From NCBI GenBank assembly GCA_007130345.1, contig SLSP01000097.1, forward strand, positions 1 through 17,579: a stretch of DNA of 17,579 bases, in the 5' to 3' direction. Source of the DNA: Thermoflexales bacterium. GTDB lineage: Bacteria; Chloroflexota; Anaerolineae; B4-G1; SLSP01. Position numbers and translations under genes: made by a program. This document shows positions 6,781 to 14,817 of the stretch, in pieces. Below the pieces are notes generated by a model. It saw only the letters and a program-made list of their open reading frames with translations, did no database searches and was not told the DNA's origin. How positions within the stretch are numbered: the first letter of the stretch is position 1; each line of letters opens with the position of its first letter.

Positions 6781-7859
6781 TGAATTCGTTTGCGTTTATC
6801 ATCCACCCCATCGATCCCAAGCGAGATGTAGCGCGCAAGTATCCTGTGTTGGGCAAAGTTCTGCCGGAAGCGGCCATCCACTTCTTCTCGCGGTTTTGGC
6901 CGCCGCTGAAGCTCTCGCGCGTGACCGGCGCGCGATCGGCGGCTACCGGTGCTGAAGCCGAGGGCTGGATTTTGGCCGTCCCGTACACCTCGCGGCGGAT
7001 GTTGAGCCTGCCGCCCAAAGAGGTCTATCGCAAAATCATCGCGGCCGGCGAGTTGGCCCAAAGCCTGGGCGCGCAAATCCTGGGCCTGGGCGCGTACACC
7101 TCGGTCATTGGGGATGGCGGCGTCACCATCGCCCGCGAGCTGGACATCGCGGTCACGTCGGGCGATAGTTACACGGCCTCCGTGGCTGTGGACGCGACCC
7201 GCGAGGCCGCGCGGCAGATGGGCCTGGACATAGGTGCCACGACGCTGGCTATTGTCGGGGCTTCCGGCGCGATTGGGGGCGTGGTCGCGCAACTGTTCGC
7301 CCCCTCGGTCGCACAATTGTTGCTGGTTGGGCGGCAACCCGCGCGGCTCGAAGGGTTAGTCGCTAAACTCGCGGCAGCGGGGCATCACAACGTCACCCTC
7401 TCCACACAGGTGGCGGACATTCGGCAAGCTGAGGTCGTGATGACGGTAACAAGCTCCGGGGGCAACTTGGTGCAACCGGATATGTTGCGCCGGGGCGCGG
7501 TGGTGTGTGACGTTTCGCGCCCGCGAGACGTGTCCTGGGCCGTGAGCCGGGCGCGTGATGACGTGTTGGTGATCGATGGGGGCCTGGTGCGCGTGCCGGG
7601 CACCATCGATTTTGGGTTTGATTATGGCCTGCCGCCGGACTTGACGTATGGCTGTTTTGCAGAGACAATAGCCTTAGCGTTAGAGGGCCGGTACGAAGAT
7701 TATTCGATAGGCCGGGAATTATCGGTAGCTCAGGTTCAAGAAATGGCAGCGTTGACGGCAAAGCACGGGTTTAGTCTCGCGGCTTTGCGCAGTTTTGAGC
7801 GGAAATTGGACGAATCCCTTATTCAGCAGGTAAAGGCTAGGGCCACATCAGCGACGTGA
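6780..7859 (+). CDS. Acyl-ACP reductase (AAR)-like NAD(P)H oxidoreductase
   Basis: This protein closely resembles the cyanobacterial fatty acyl-ACP reductase, which turns acyl-ACP into fatty aldehyde. Numbering from the TTG at 6777 (360 aa; 359 from the ATG), it has LGLGAYTSVI (102-111, AAR: ALGGFTSII), the SGDSYTASVAVDATREAARQMGLDI block, the Rossmann motif VGASGAIGG (160-168), and YGCFAETIALALEGRYEDYSIGR, where Cys293 aligns with the acyl-thioester cysteine Cys294 of the Synechococcus enzyme. KHGFSLAAL (AAR: RHGFQPLAL) ends the homology. The N-terminal acyl-pocket region is less alike. I chose ATG 6780 (TGATG overlap with the upstream stop) over TTG 6777. No aldehyde-deformylating oxygenase lies in the window, so alkane synthesis is not implied. 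Alternatives are another acyl-thioester reductase or a related amino acid/shikimate dehydrogenase-like enzyme (COG5322). Confidence 0.85.
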   Translation: MNSFAFIIHPIDPKRDVARKYPVLGKVLPEAAIHFFSRFWPPLKLSRVTGARSAATGAEAEGWILAVPYTSRRMLSLPPKEVYRKIIAAGELAQSLGAQILGLGAYTSVIGDGGVTIARELDIAVTSGDSYTASVAVDATREAARQMGLDIGATTLAIVGASGAIGGVVAQLFAPSVAQLLLVGRQPARLEGLVAKLAAAGHHNVTLSTQVADIRQAEVVMTVTSSGGNLVQPDMLRRGAVVCDVSRPRDVSWAVSRARDDVLVIDGGLVRVPGTIDFGFDYGLPPDLTYGCFAETIALALEGRYEDYSIGRELSVAQVQEMAALTAKHGFSLAALRSFERKLDESLIQQVKARATSAT

Positions 7860-7877
7860 GGTCGCATGACCGCTGGC

Positions 7878-7884
7878 AGGAGGT
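7878..7884 (+). promoter_or_regulatory. Strong Shine-Dalgarno of the response regulator gene
   Basis: AGGAGGT is a full match to the anti-Shine-Dalgarno sequence, six bases before the ATG at 7891. The genes before it rely on stop/start overlap, so this suggests higher independent translation of the signalling genes. Confidence 0.75.
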
Positions 7885-7890
7885 AAAGGC

Positions 7891-8790
7891 ATGAGTGATG
7901 GTCGTATCCTTGTAGTAGAAGACGATTTCGACATCTCTAATATGCTGCAACTTTACTTCAAGTCGCAGGGGTACGAAGTGTACGTTGCCCCGCGCGGCGG
8001 AGTTGCACTGGAGATGACGCGGCAGAAGATGCCCAACGTGATTGTGTTGGACATCATGTTGCCTGATATCGATGGCTATGAGGTATGTCGGCAACTGCGC
8101 ATGAACTTGCGCACGAGCCACATCCCCATCATTTTCCTGACGCAGAAGGACGAGCGCAGCGATAAAATCCACGGGCTGGAGTTGGGCGCGGATGATTACA
8201 TCACCAAGCCCTTCGATGTGGAGGAGCTGCGCTTGCGCGTGCGCAACACCATCAAGAGCGCGGAGATCGCCAGCCTGACCAGCCCGAGCACGGGCCTGGC
8301 CAGCGGGCGACTCATCGAGCAGCAGTTGCGCGAGATTATGCGGCGGGAAGATTGGGGCATTCTCTACATCGGCATCAAGCAACTCGACACATTCAACGAG
8401 GTCTACGGCTTTGTGGCCGGGGAAGAGGTCTTGCGTTTCACCGGGATGCTGCTCAACGACGTGATCGACACGCTGGGCACGGTGGACGATTTTATCGGCC
8501 ATATCGGCGGCGATGACTTCATCATCATCACCCGCAAGGAGCTGGTCGAGTCCCTCCGTACTGAAATCATCAGTCGGTTCTCTGAGAACGTGGGCACGCA
8601 TTATGACTTTATGACCCGGATGCAAGGGCATCTGACGGTGAAAGATGATGACGGGAACGAGGTTCAGAAGCCCTTGATGACGCTCCAGATAGGTGGGCTT
8701 TCCGCAGAGGATGGCCCATTCACCGACATCCGCGAAATCACCGAGGCGGCAGCCGAGGCGCGGCGTCACGCGCCAAGCTCGGAAGCGTAA
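7891..8790 (+). CDS. Response regulator with degenerate GGDEF-like domain
   Basis: The 299-residue protein has an N-terminal REC domain (4-122) with acidic Asp11/Asp12, phospho-acceptor Asp54 (VLDIMLPDIDG), Thr84 and Lys106 (TKPF). A GGDEF-like domain follows (about 130-290), with the signature GHIGGDDF. The active-site loop reads GGDDF, not GGDEF. The first metal-binding Asp of the usual DIDxFK motif is replaced (YIGIKQLDTFNEVYG), and the RxxD inhibitory site is absent. It is therefore unlikely to be an efficient diguanylate cyclase; a GTP- or protein-binding role is more likely (inference). A perfect AGGAGGT (7878-7884) six bases before ATG sets the start. It lies 31 bp after the AAR-like gene and 60 bp before the large kinase, its probable partner. 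Confidence 0.88.
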   Translation: MSDGRILVVEDDFDISNMLQLYFKSQGYEVYVAPRGGVALEMTRQKMPNVIVLDIMLPDIDGYEVCRQLRMNLRTSHIPIIFLTQKDERSDKIHGLELGADDYITKPFDVEELRLRVRNTIKSAEIASLTSPSTGLASGRLIEQQLREIMRREDWGILYIGIKQLDTFNEVYGFVAGEEVLRFTGMLLNDVIDTLGTVDDFIGHIGGDDFIIITRKELVESLRTEIISRFSENVGTHYDFMTRMQGHLTVKDDDGNEVQKPLMTLQIGGLSAEDGPFTDIREITEAAAEARRHAPSSEA

Positions 8791-8839
8791 GCCTGTGGAT
8801 CAAGGTAACTAGCTCGCGTATCCCGTTTCGGGATTGGCG

Positions 8840-8846
8840 AGGAGGT
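8840..8846 (+). promoter_or_regulatory. Shine-Dalgarno fixing the GTG start of the kinase
   Basis: AGGAGGT lies a few bases before GTG at 8851 and supports this non-ATG start. Confidence 0.7.
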
Positions 8847-8850
8847 TGGG

Positions 8851-11800
8851 GTGAAATTGACTGAGGGGCTACAGGTTTTCAGCGAACGCCTGCTGGCAGC
8901 TACCGACGTTGAGGACATCTGGGATATGGCCGTGGCGTCAGGTTTGCAAGCCCTGGCTGCGGAGCACGCGGTCTGGATTTGGGATGCTCCACAACTCCAG
9001 ATCACAGCCCAGACAATCGGTGAGCCTGTCGCGGAGGCGCAATGGCGCGCCTGGATCGCGCAAAGCGACGTCCAGGATAGCGCCGGTATAGCCCTGTGTC
9101 TCACAGAATCCCCGCCGCTCCACGCGATTCTCGTGCCTATAGAGGCGCACGCGTGGCGGGGGTGGTTGGCCTTCGCGCGCCCTACTGCTTTTGCCCCGGA
9201 CGCCCTGGAGACGGCTCAGGCCCTCGTCGCTGTGACCCGGCTCGCCGCGATAGGGCAGATGCGGTATCAGACCGCGGAGCAGACTCGCGCTCGGCAAACC
9301 CAGAAATACCAGGCATGGCAAGAGGTCAGTCGCAAGGTCAGCCAGAGTCTTGACCTCGATACCACGTTGTACCTGGTCTTGGACGCGCTCGCCAATCTCG
9401 TGCCTTACGATGCCGGCGAGATCACGTTATTGGACGCCGAGCGCAACGTGTTGGTCAGTCGGGTGCAAAAAGTACCCGATGATATGACGCTAGAGACGGA
9501 TTTCGCCAGGGTGGAATATCGGATGGATGAGGGGTTGAGCGGCTGGTTGGCCCGCCACCGCCAACCGATGCTGATTGACGACGCGAACTCTCTGGATGGG
9601 AGTGTCCTCAAGCATACCGAACTGAAGACGTGGTTGCGCGCTTTTCTGGGAGTGCCTCTGCAAGCGCGGGGCAACCTGGTCGGCACGCTGGAAATCGGCG
9701 CGGTGGCCCCGCACCACTTCACGCAGCACGACCTGGAGTTGACGGAGTTGTTGGGCAGCCAGGCCGCTATCGCCATCGAAAACGCGCGCCTGTACCAGGC
9801 CGCGCAAGAACACGTCGACTTGCTCGAAGCGATGATGGAGCACAAGGAGCAGCAGACGGAGCACTTGCGCTCTCTTGTGGCCGTTTCTGCTGCGGTGGGG
9901 GCCTCGCTGGATTTGGAGATGGTGTTGGAGCAGATCGTACAATCGGTCTCCAGCATGTTGGAATGTCAGCGCACTGTGATCTTCGTGCTGGATGCCGAGG
10001 GCCACACCCTTGACATGGTCGCCGCGCAGGGCATTTCTGAACGCTATCATCAGCTTTCCCAGGGCGTTGCGGTCGCTCAGGGCGGGCGCGCCCACGCCGT
10101 TGCCGCCAATAAGATCGTGGTGGTGGATAACGTACAGGACGATCCCCTGATGGCTGAGGTCGCGCCCTTCGCCGGCGATGAGGGCTTCCAAGCCTTTGTT
10201 GACCTGCCGCTGCGTCGGGGGGACATGCCCATTGGGTTGCTTTCGGTGCAGTTCACCGAACCGCATACCTTCACCGATGACGAATTGAGCATCCTGCAAA
10301 TTATCGGCGAACAGGCGGCCATTGCCATTGAAAACGCCCGGCTCTACACCGATACCGATGTGGAGTTGCACCGGCGTCTGGACGCTTTGGAGGCGTTGCA
10401 CCGCGTCACACGCGAAATCACCTCCACTGTCGATCTGGACTATATCCTCAACGTCGTGTTAGATGAGGCGATGGAGTTCAGCGAGGCGCGGGCCGGGGCT
10501 ATGGCGACCTTCGACGCGGACGTGGTGAATTTGCGTGTGTTCAAGGGGTTCAATGAGGAGGAGCAGCACCAGCTTTACGCGATGGTAGAGGACGCTTCGG
10601 AACAGGCGTTGTTTGTCCGGCTGCGGGAGACACAAGATACCCTGCTTCTGGAAAATGGCGCCCTCTCATTGAACGCGCAGACTGTGTTGGTGGTGCCGGT
10701 TTTCTACGAGGAGCGGATAGCCGCCGCGATTTGGCTTCAGAGCGAGCGACCCCGCGCTTTCGGGGCGGCGGCGGTGGAGTTTGTCGAGGGGCTGGCCGTG
10801 CAGACCTCCATCGCGGTGGGCAACGCGCAACGCTATCAGGAGCAGCTCAAGCGCGGCGAATTGATGCACAAACGCGCCGAGCAGATGTCGTTGCTGCTGG
10901 AAGTCAGCCGCACGATGCGCTCGGACCGCCCATTAGAAGAGATGTTGCTGGATGTGGCTTACGCGGTGCAAGAGGGCACCGGCTTCGAGATCGTGCTGAT
11001 CAGCGTGCTGGAAGGCAATCACCTGCGGCGCGTGGCGGGGGCCGGCATCCCCCTGGCCGAACTAGAGCGGATGAAGCGCGTGCGTCAGCCCTGGAGCCGG
11101 ATTAACTCCCTCTTCCAAGATCGCTTCCGCATGGGGCATTGCTATTACATCCCGGCGGAGTATGATCACCTGACCGGCGGGCTGGACAAGTTCGTTCCCC
11201 AGGGCAACGACGTGGGGCGCGAGCCGGGGCAGTGGCACAAATTGGACTCGTTCGTGATTCCCCTCTACGGTAGTCACGGCGACGTGCTTGGCATTATGTC
11301 GGTGGATGTGCCGCGCGATGGGCGGGTGCCCACGCCCAACACCGCCGAGGTCTTGGAGATTTTCGCGGCGCAGGTGGCCCTCGCCATTGAGAACAGTCAG
11401 TTGGTGGAGGATTTGCGCCGCCAGGTGACGACGTTGCGCCTGTTCAACGAACTGAACCGCTCCATCACCACCAAACTCGATTTGCCGATGGTGCTCAATA
11501 CGGTCGTCCAATCGGTGACGAACCTCCTGGGATATGACTACGCCACCATCTACCTCCAGGACAAGACCGGCCAACACCTGGTGCCGATGGCCTCGTCGGG
11601 CTACGCGCTGGAACTGTTGCAGGAGACGACCTTCAAGCGCGGCGAAGGCGCGGTGGGCGTGGTGATGCAAACCGGGATGCCGCTGGTCTCTGAGGACGTG
11701 GCCCAGGATCCGCGCTTCGAACCTGGCCCGGTGGAAATCGGCGCCTCAATTATGGTGCCGCTGACCGTCGAGGATCGCTCGGTGGGGGTGTTGGTGGGAG

Positions 11801-14412
11801 ATCGCAAAGAGCCGGGCGACTTCTCGCCCACCGATGTGGCGACCCTGACGGCTTTGGGCGATCAGGTGTCTGTGGCGGTGGATAACGCCCGTCTCTTCGC
11901 CGAGGTCAAGGGCTTCAGTGAGGAGCTAGAGCGCCGGGTCGAGGAGCGCACGCAAGAACTGGCCGCCGCGCTGGAAAACCTGCGCGTCCAGCGCGACCGC
12001 TCCGAAGTGCTCTACCATATCGCCTCAGAACTGGTCGCCAATCTGGATGTAGATCGCATCTTGAGCCAGGCGCTCTCATTGTTGCAGAAAGCGGTCAAAG
12101 CCTCCAAGAGCGCGGTGCTGTTGTCGGATGCGGAGAGCGGGCAGATGCACTATCGCGCCGCCATCGGGCACACGACGCCCATTCCCCAGGAAGGCCGGGA
12201 GGCACCTTTCCGCCGCGACACGGGCCTGGTCGGGTGGGTGCTTGAGCGGCGTCAGGCGATCATCATCCCCGACGTGCGCGCGGATGACCGTTGGGAAAAT
12301 GGCATCGATCCCACCATCCGCTCCGTGTTGGCCGCGCCGGTGCTCGGCAGTTCCGGCGCAGACGGCGACGCATGGGGCATCATCTTGATGCAATCGCCGC
12401 TGGTGGGTATCTTCGGCGATCAGGAATTGCGCCTAGTCGAAGCGGCAGCGGTGCAGTTGGGCAACGCGCTGAACAACGCGGAATTGTACCGGCTGTTGGC
12501 GGAACAGGCCGAGCGTCTGGGCGCGATGCTCCGCGCGCAGCAGATCGAGGCGGCCAAGAACGAGGCCATCCTTGAGGGCATCGCCGACGGCGTGATGGTG
12601 GCCGACGCCAATGGGCGCATCATGCTGTTCAACGCGGCGGCGGAACGGATTCTCTCGATTTCGCGCGCGCACGTCCTGGGCCGCTTCCAGGATGACATCC
12701 TGGGATTGTACGGCAACGCGGCGCAGGAGTGGCTGGAACGCATCGAGGCGTGGATGCAAGCCCCCCAGTCCTACGGGGCCGAAGAGTTCCTCGCGCATCG
12801 GCTGGAAATGGAACGCGAGATCGTCAGCGTGCATATCTCGCCCGTCATCGCGCCCAACCACGAATTCCTGGGCGTGGTCTCCGTCTTCCGCGACATCACC
12901 GCCGAGGTCGAGGCAGATCGCGCCAAGAGCGAGTTCGTTTCCACCGTCTCTCACGAACTGCGCACGCCGATGACGTCCATCAAGGGCTATGTAGACCTGC
13001 TGCTGATGGGCGCGGCCGGCCCGATGGAAGAGGCGCAGCAGAACTTCCTGAAGACGGTTAAGGTCAACGCCGACCGTCTGACCACGCTGGTCAACGATCT
13101 GCTGGACATCTCGCGCATCGAGACGGGGCGCGTCGAGCTTATCCGCAAGCCGCTTTCTACCGCCGACGCTATCGGGCAAGTGGTGGAGTTGCTCAAACCG
13201 AAGATCGAAGAGAAGGATCAACGCCTCTACACCGTTCTGCCGGATGATCTGCCCAAAATTTACGGCGATGAAGCCCGTGTCACCCAGATTTTGACCAACA
13301 TCATCGGCAATGCTTACAAATACACCCCCAATGGGGGCGAGATTGGCCTGTACGCTTACGCGCGGCAGGGGAAAATGTATATCGCCGTGGCCGATACGGG
13401 CATCGGCATCGCGGAAGAGAACCAACAGAAGATCTTCGACCGCTTCTATCGGGTTGAAGATGACCCGGCTGTGTACGAAGTATCGGGTACCGGCCTGGGC
13501 CTGGCGATTACCCTGTCACTTATCCACATGCACGGCGGCGACATCTCTCTGGAGAGCGAACTGGGCGAGGGCAGCATCTTCACCTTCTCCATCCCGCTGG
13601 CCGAGGGCGAACCCACCGTGGACGTGGGCGAGCCGCCTCCTAGTTTCAAACAAGCCTCGACACGGGCTTCTATCCTGATTGTTGAGGATGACGCGGAAGT
13701 TGCCGGATTGCTCAAAGCCACGCTGGAAGAACAACTGGACTTGGATGTGCGCATCGCGCACAGCGGGCAGCACGCCCTGAAGCTGGCAAAAGAGCAACCG
13801 CCGGACATCATCTCATTGGACATCCGCCTGCCCGATTTGGATGGGCGGGAAGTCTTGCAGCACCTCAAGGACACGCCGGAGACGTGCGACATCCCGGTCA
13901 TCATCGTTTCCGTCGTCCCAGAGCGCGAAGAAGGACTGCTCCTGGGCGCGGTAGATTACCTGGTCAAGCCGCTTGAGCAAGACTGTTTTCTCAATGCGGT
14001 CGAGCGCATTTTGCACCAGCGCGGCACCGTCGTTTTGGCCGACGAAGACCAGGCCCTATTGAAGACCATGCGGTCGGCGTTACAAGCGCGTGGCTTGAGC
14101 GTGCATACCACGACTCGTGGCGAGCGCGCGCTGTGCCTGGCCCGCGAGTTGCAGCCGGAGTTGCTGTTATTAGACCTGGCCTTATCCGACGTAGATGGCT
14201 ATCAAGTGTTGGAAAAGTTAAAACGCAATCCTCACACCGCCGATATTCCCGTGATCTTGACGACATCGCGCCAGCACAGCAAGCAACGCGACGACGCGAC
14301 AGACCCGGAGGCTTTGGGAGCCTTGCGGTTTATGACCAAACCCTTCTCCGTGGAGGAATTCGCGGAGGAGATCACCGGCTTGATCACCGGGAACGGAGCG
14401 CACAAGGAGTAA
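8851..14412 (+). CDS. Giant multi-GAF hybrid sensor histidine kinase with two receiver domains
   Basis: An 1853-residue soluble hybrid kinase; I see no transmembrane segment. A diverged GAF-like region (about 10-140) is followed by six clearer GAF domains, roughly 152-320, 340-500, 515-665, 680-855, 863-1018 and 1053-1215. Most end in QxxIAIENARLY-type helices that serve as signalling linkers. A coiled coil lies at about 1020-1050. A PAS domain (about 1238-1355, FRDIT end) leads to HisKA with SHELRTP (His1368), the N-box around Asn1487 (IGNAYKYTP), the G1 box DTGIGIA from Asp1515 and the G2 box GTGLGLAI from Gly1546. Two REC domains end it: Asp1657 (SLDIRLPDLDG) and Asp1775 (LLDLALSDVDGY). 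There is no HPt domain. The GTG start is fixed by AGGAGGT (8840-8846). It sits between two response regulators, so a branched phosphorelay with them is likely. The ligands of the GAF array are unknown. Confidence 0.95.
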   Translation: MKLTEGLQVFSERLLAATDVEDIWDMAVASGLQALAAEHAVWIWDAPQLQITAQTIGEPVAEAQWRAWIAQSDVQDSAGIALCLTESPPLHAILVPIEAHAWRGWLAFARPTAFAPDALETAQALVAVTRLAAIGQMRYQTAEQTRARQTQKYQAWQEVSRKVSQSLDLDTTLYLVLDALANLVPYDAGEITLLDAERNVLVSRVQKVPDDMTLETDFARVEYRMDEGLSGWLARHRQPMLIDDANSLDGSVLKHTELKTWLRAFLGVPLQARGNLVGTLEIGAVAPHHFTQHDLELTELLGSQAAIAIENARLYQAAQEHVDLLEAMMEHKEQQTEHLRSLVAVSAAVGASLDLEMVLEQIVQSVSSMLECQRTVIFVLDAEGHTLDMVAAQGISERYHQLSQGVAVAQGGRAHAVAANKIVVVDNVQDDPLMAEVAPFAGDEGFQAFVDLPLRRGDMPIGLLSVQFTEPHTFTDDELSILQIIGEQAAIAIENARLYTDTDVELHRRLDALEALHRVTREITSTVDLDYILNVVLDEAMEFSEARAGAMATFDADVVNLRVFKGFNEEEQHQLYAMVEDASEQALFVRLRETQDTLLLENGALSLNAQTVLVVPVFYEERIAAAIWLQSERPRAFGAAAVEFVEGLAVQTSIAVGNAQRYQEQLKRGELMHKRAEQMSLLLEVSRTMRSDRPLEEMLLDVAYAVQEGTGFEIVLISVLEGNHLRRVAGAGIPLAELERMKRVRQPWSRINSLFQDRFRMGHCYYIPAEYDHLTGGLDKFVPQGNDVGREPGQWHKLDSFVIPLYGSHGDVLGIMSVDVPRDGRVPTPNTAEVLEIFAAQVALAIENSQLVEDLRRQVTTLRLFNELNRSITTKLDLPMVLNTVVQSVTNLLGYDYATIYLQDKTGQHLVPMASSGYALELLQETTFKRGEGAVGVVMQTGMPLVSEDVAQDPRFEPGPVEIGASIMVPLTVEDRSVGVLVGDRKEPGDFSPTDVATLTALGDQVSVAVDNARLFAEVKGFSEELERRVEERTQELAAALENLRVQRDRSEVLYHIASELVANLDVDRILSQALSLLQKAVKASKSAVLLSDAESGQMHYRAAIGHTTPIPQEGREAPFRRDTGLVGWVLERRQAIIIPDVRADDRWENGIDPTIRSVLAAPVLGSSGADGDAWGIILMQSPLVGIFGDQELRLVEAAAVQLGNALNNAELYRLLAEQAERLGAMLRAQQIEAAKNEAILEGIADGVMVADANGRIMLFNAAAERILSISRAHVLGRFQDDILGLYGNAAQEWLERIEAWMQAPQSYGAEEFLAHRLEMEREIVSVHISPVIAPNHEFLGVVSVFRDITAEVEADRAKSEFVSTVSHELRTPMTSIKGYVDLLLMGAAGPMEEAQQNFLKTVKVNADRLTTLVNDLLDISRIETGRVELIRKPLSTADAIGQVVELLKPKIEEKDQRLYTVLPDDLPKIYGDEARVTQILTNIIGNAYKYTPNGGEIGLYAYARQGKMYIAVADTGIGIAEENQQKIFDRFYRVEDDPAVYEVSGTGLGLAITLSLIHMHGGDISLESELGEGSIFTFSIPLAEGEPTVDVGEPPPSFKQASTRASILIVEDDAEVAGLLKATLEEQLDLDVRIAHSGQHALKLAKEQPPDIISLDIRLPDLDGREVLQHLKDTPETCDIPVIIVSVVPEREEGLLLGAVDYLVKPLEQDCFLNAVERILHQRGTVVLADEDQALLKTMRSALQARGLSVHTTTRGERALCLARELQPELLLLDLALSDVDGYQVLEKLKRNPHTADIPVILTTSRQHSKQRDDATDPEALGALRFMTKPFSVEEFAEEITGLITGNGAHKE

Positions 14413-14419
14413 TTGAACT

Positions 14420-14797
14420 ATGGTTAAAATTCTAGTTGCTGAAGATGAACGGGACATCCGCGAGTTGATCGCTTTCACGCTGCGGTTCGCCGGGTTCGAC
14501 GTAGAGTTGGCCCAGAATGGTGCCGAAGCTGTCGAGAAGGCTCCCTCGGTCAACCCCGACATCATCTTGATGGACGTGCGTATGCCGCGCATGACGGGCT
14601 ATCAAGCCTGTGAAGCCTTGAAGAAGAATCCGGATACCCAGGACATCCCGGTGATTTTCCTTTCGGCCAAGGGGCAAGAAAGCGAAATCCAGGAAGGGCT
14701 AGGGGTCGGGGCGCGAGAGTATATCCTCAAACCCTTCGCTCCGGACGAATTGGCGACGCAAGTCAAGCGTATTTTGAAAGAACTTGGAAAAGCTTAG
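14420..14797 (+). CDS. Single-domain response regulator (CheY-like)
   Basis: A 125-residue receiver domain with nothing attached. Acidic pocket Glu8/Asp9, phospho-acceptor Asp52 (LMDVRMPRMTG), Ser82 and Lys104 (LKPFAP) are all present, so it should accept phosphate. AAGGAG (14404-14409) lies inside the end of the kinase gene, 10 bases before ATG, and only 7 bp separate the genes. It is therefore expressed with the hybrid kinase and is a likely direct target or phosphate shuttle. With no output domain, it must act by protein contact. Confidence 0.93.
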   Translation: MVKILVAEDERDIRELIAFTLRFAGFDVELAQNGAEAVEKAPSVNPDIILMDVRMPRMTGYQACEALKKNPDTQDIPVIFLSAKGQESEIQEGLGVGAREYILKPFAPDELATQVKRILKELGKA

Positions 14798-14817
14798 GAT
14801 TAAGGGGGAGTCAGCTT

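Noticed and set aside
8820..8834. Small hairpin ATCCCG-TTT-CGGGAT before the kinase gene
   Set aside because: Six base pairs without a T-tract, located between two genes that appear co-transcribed; not enough to call a terminator.
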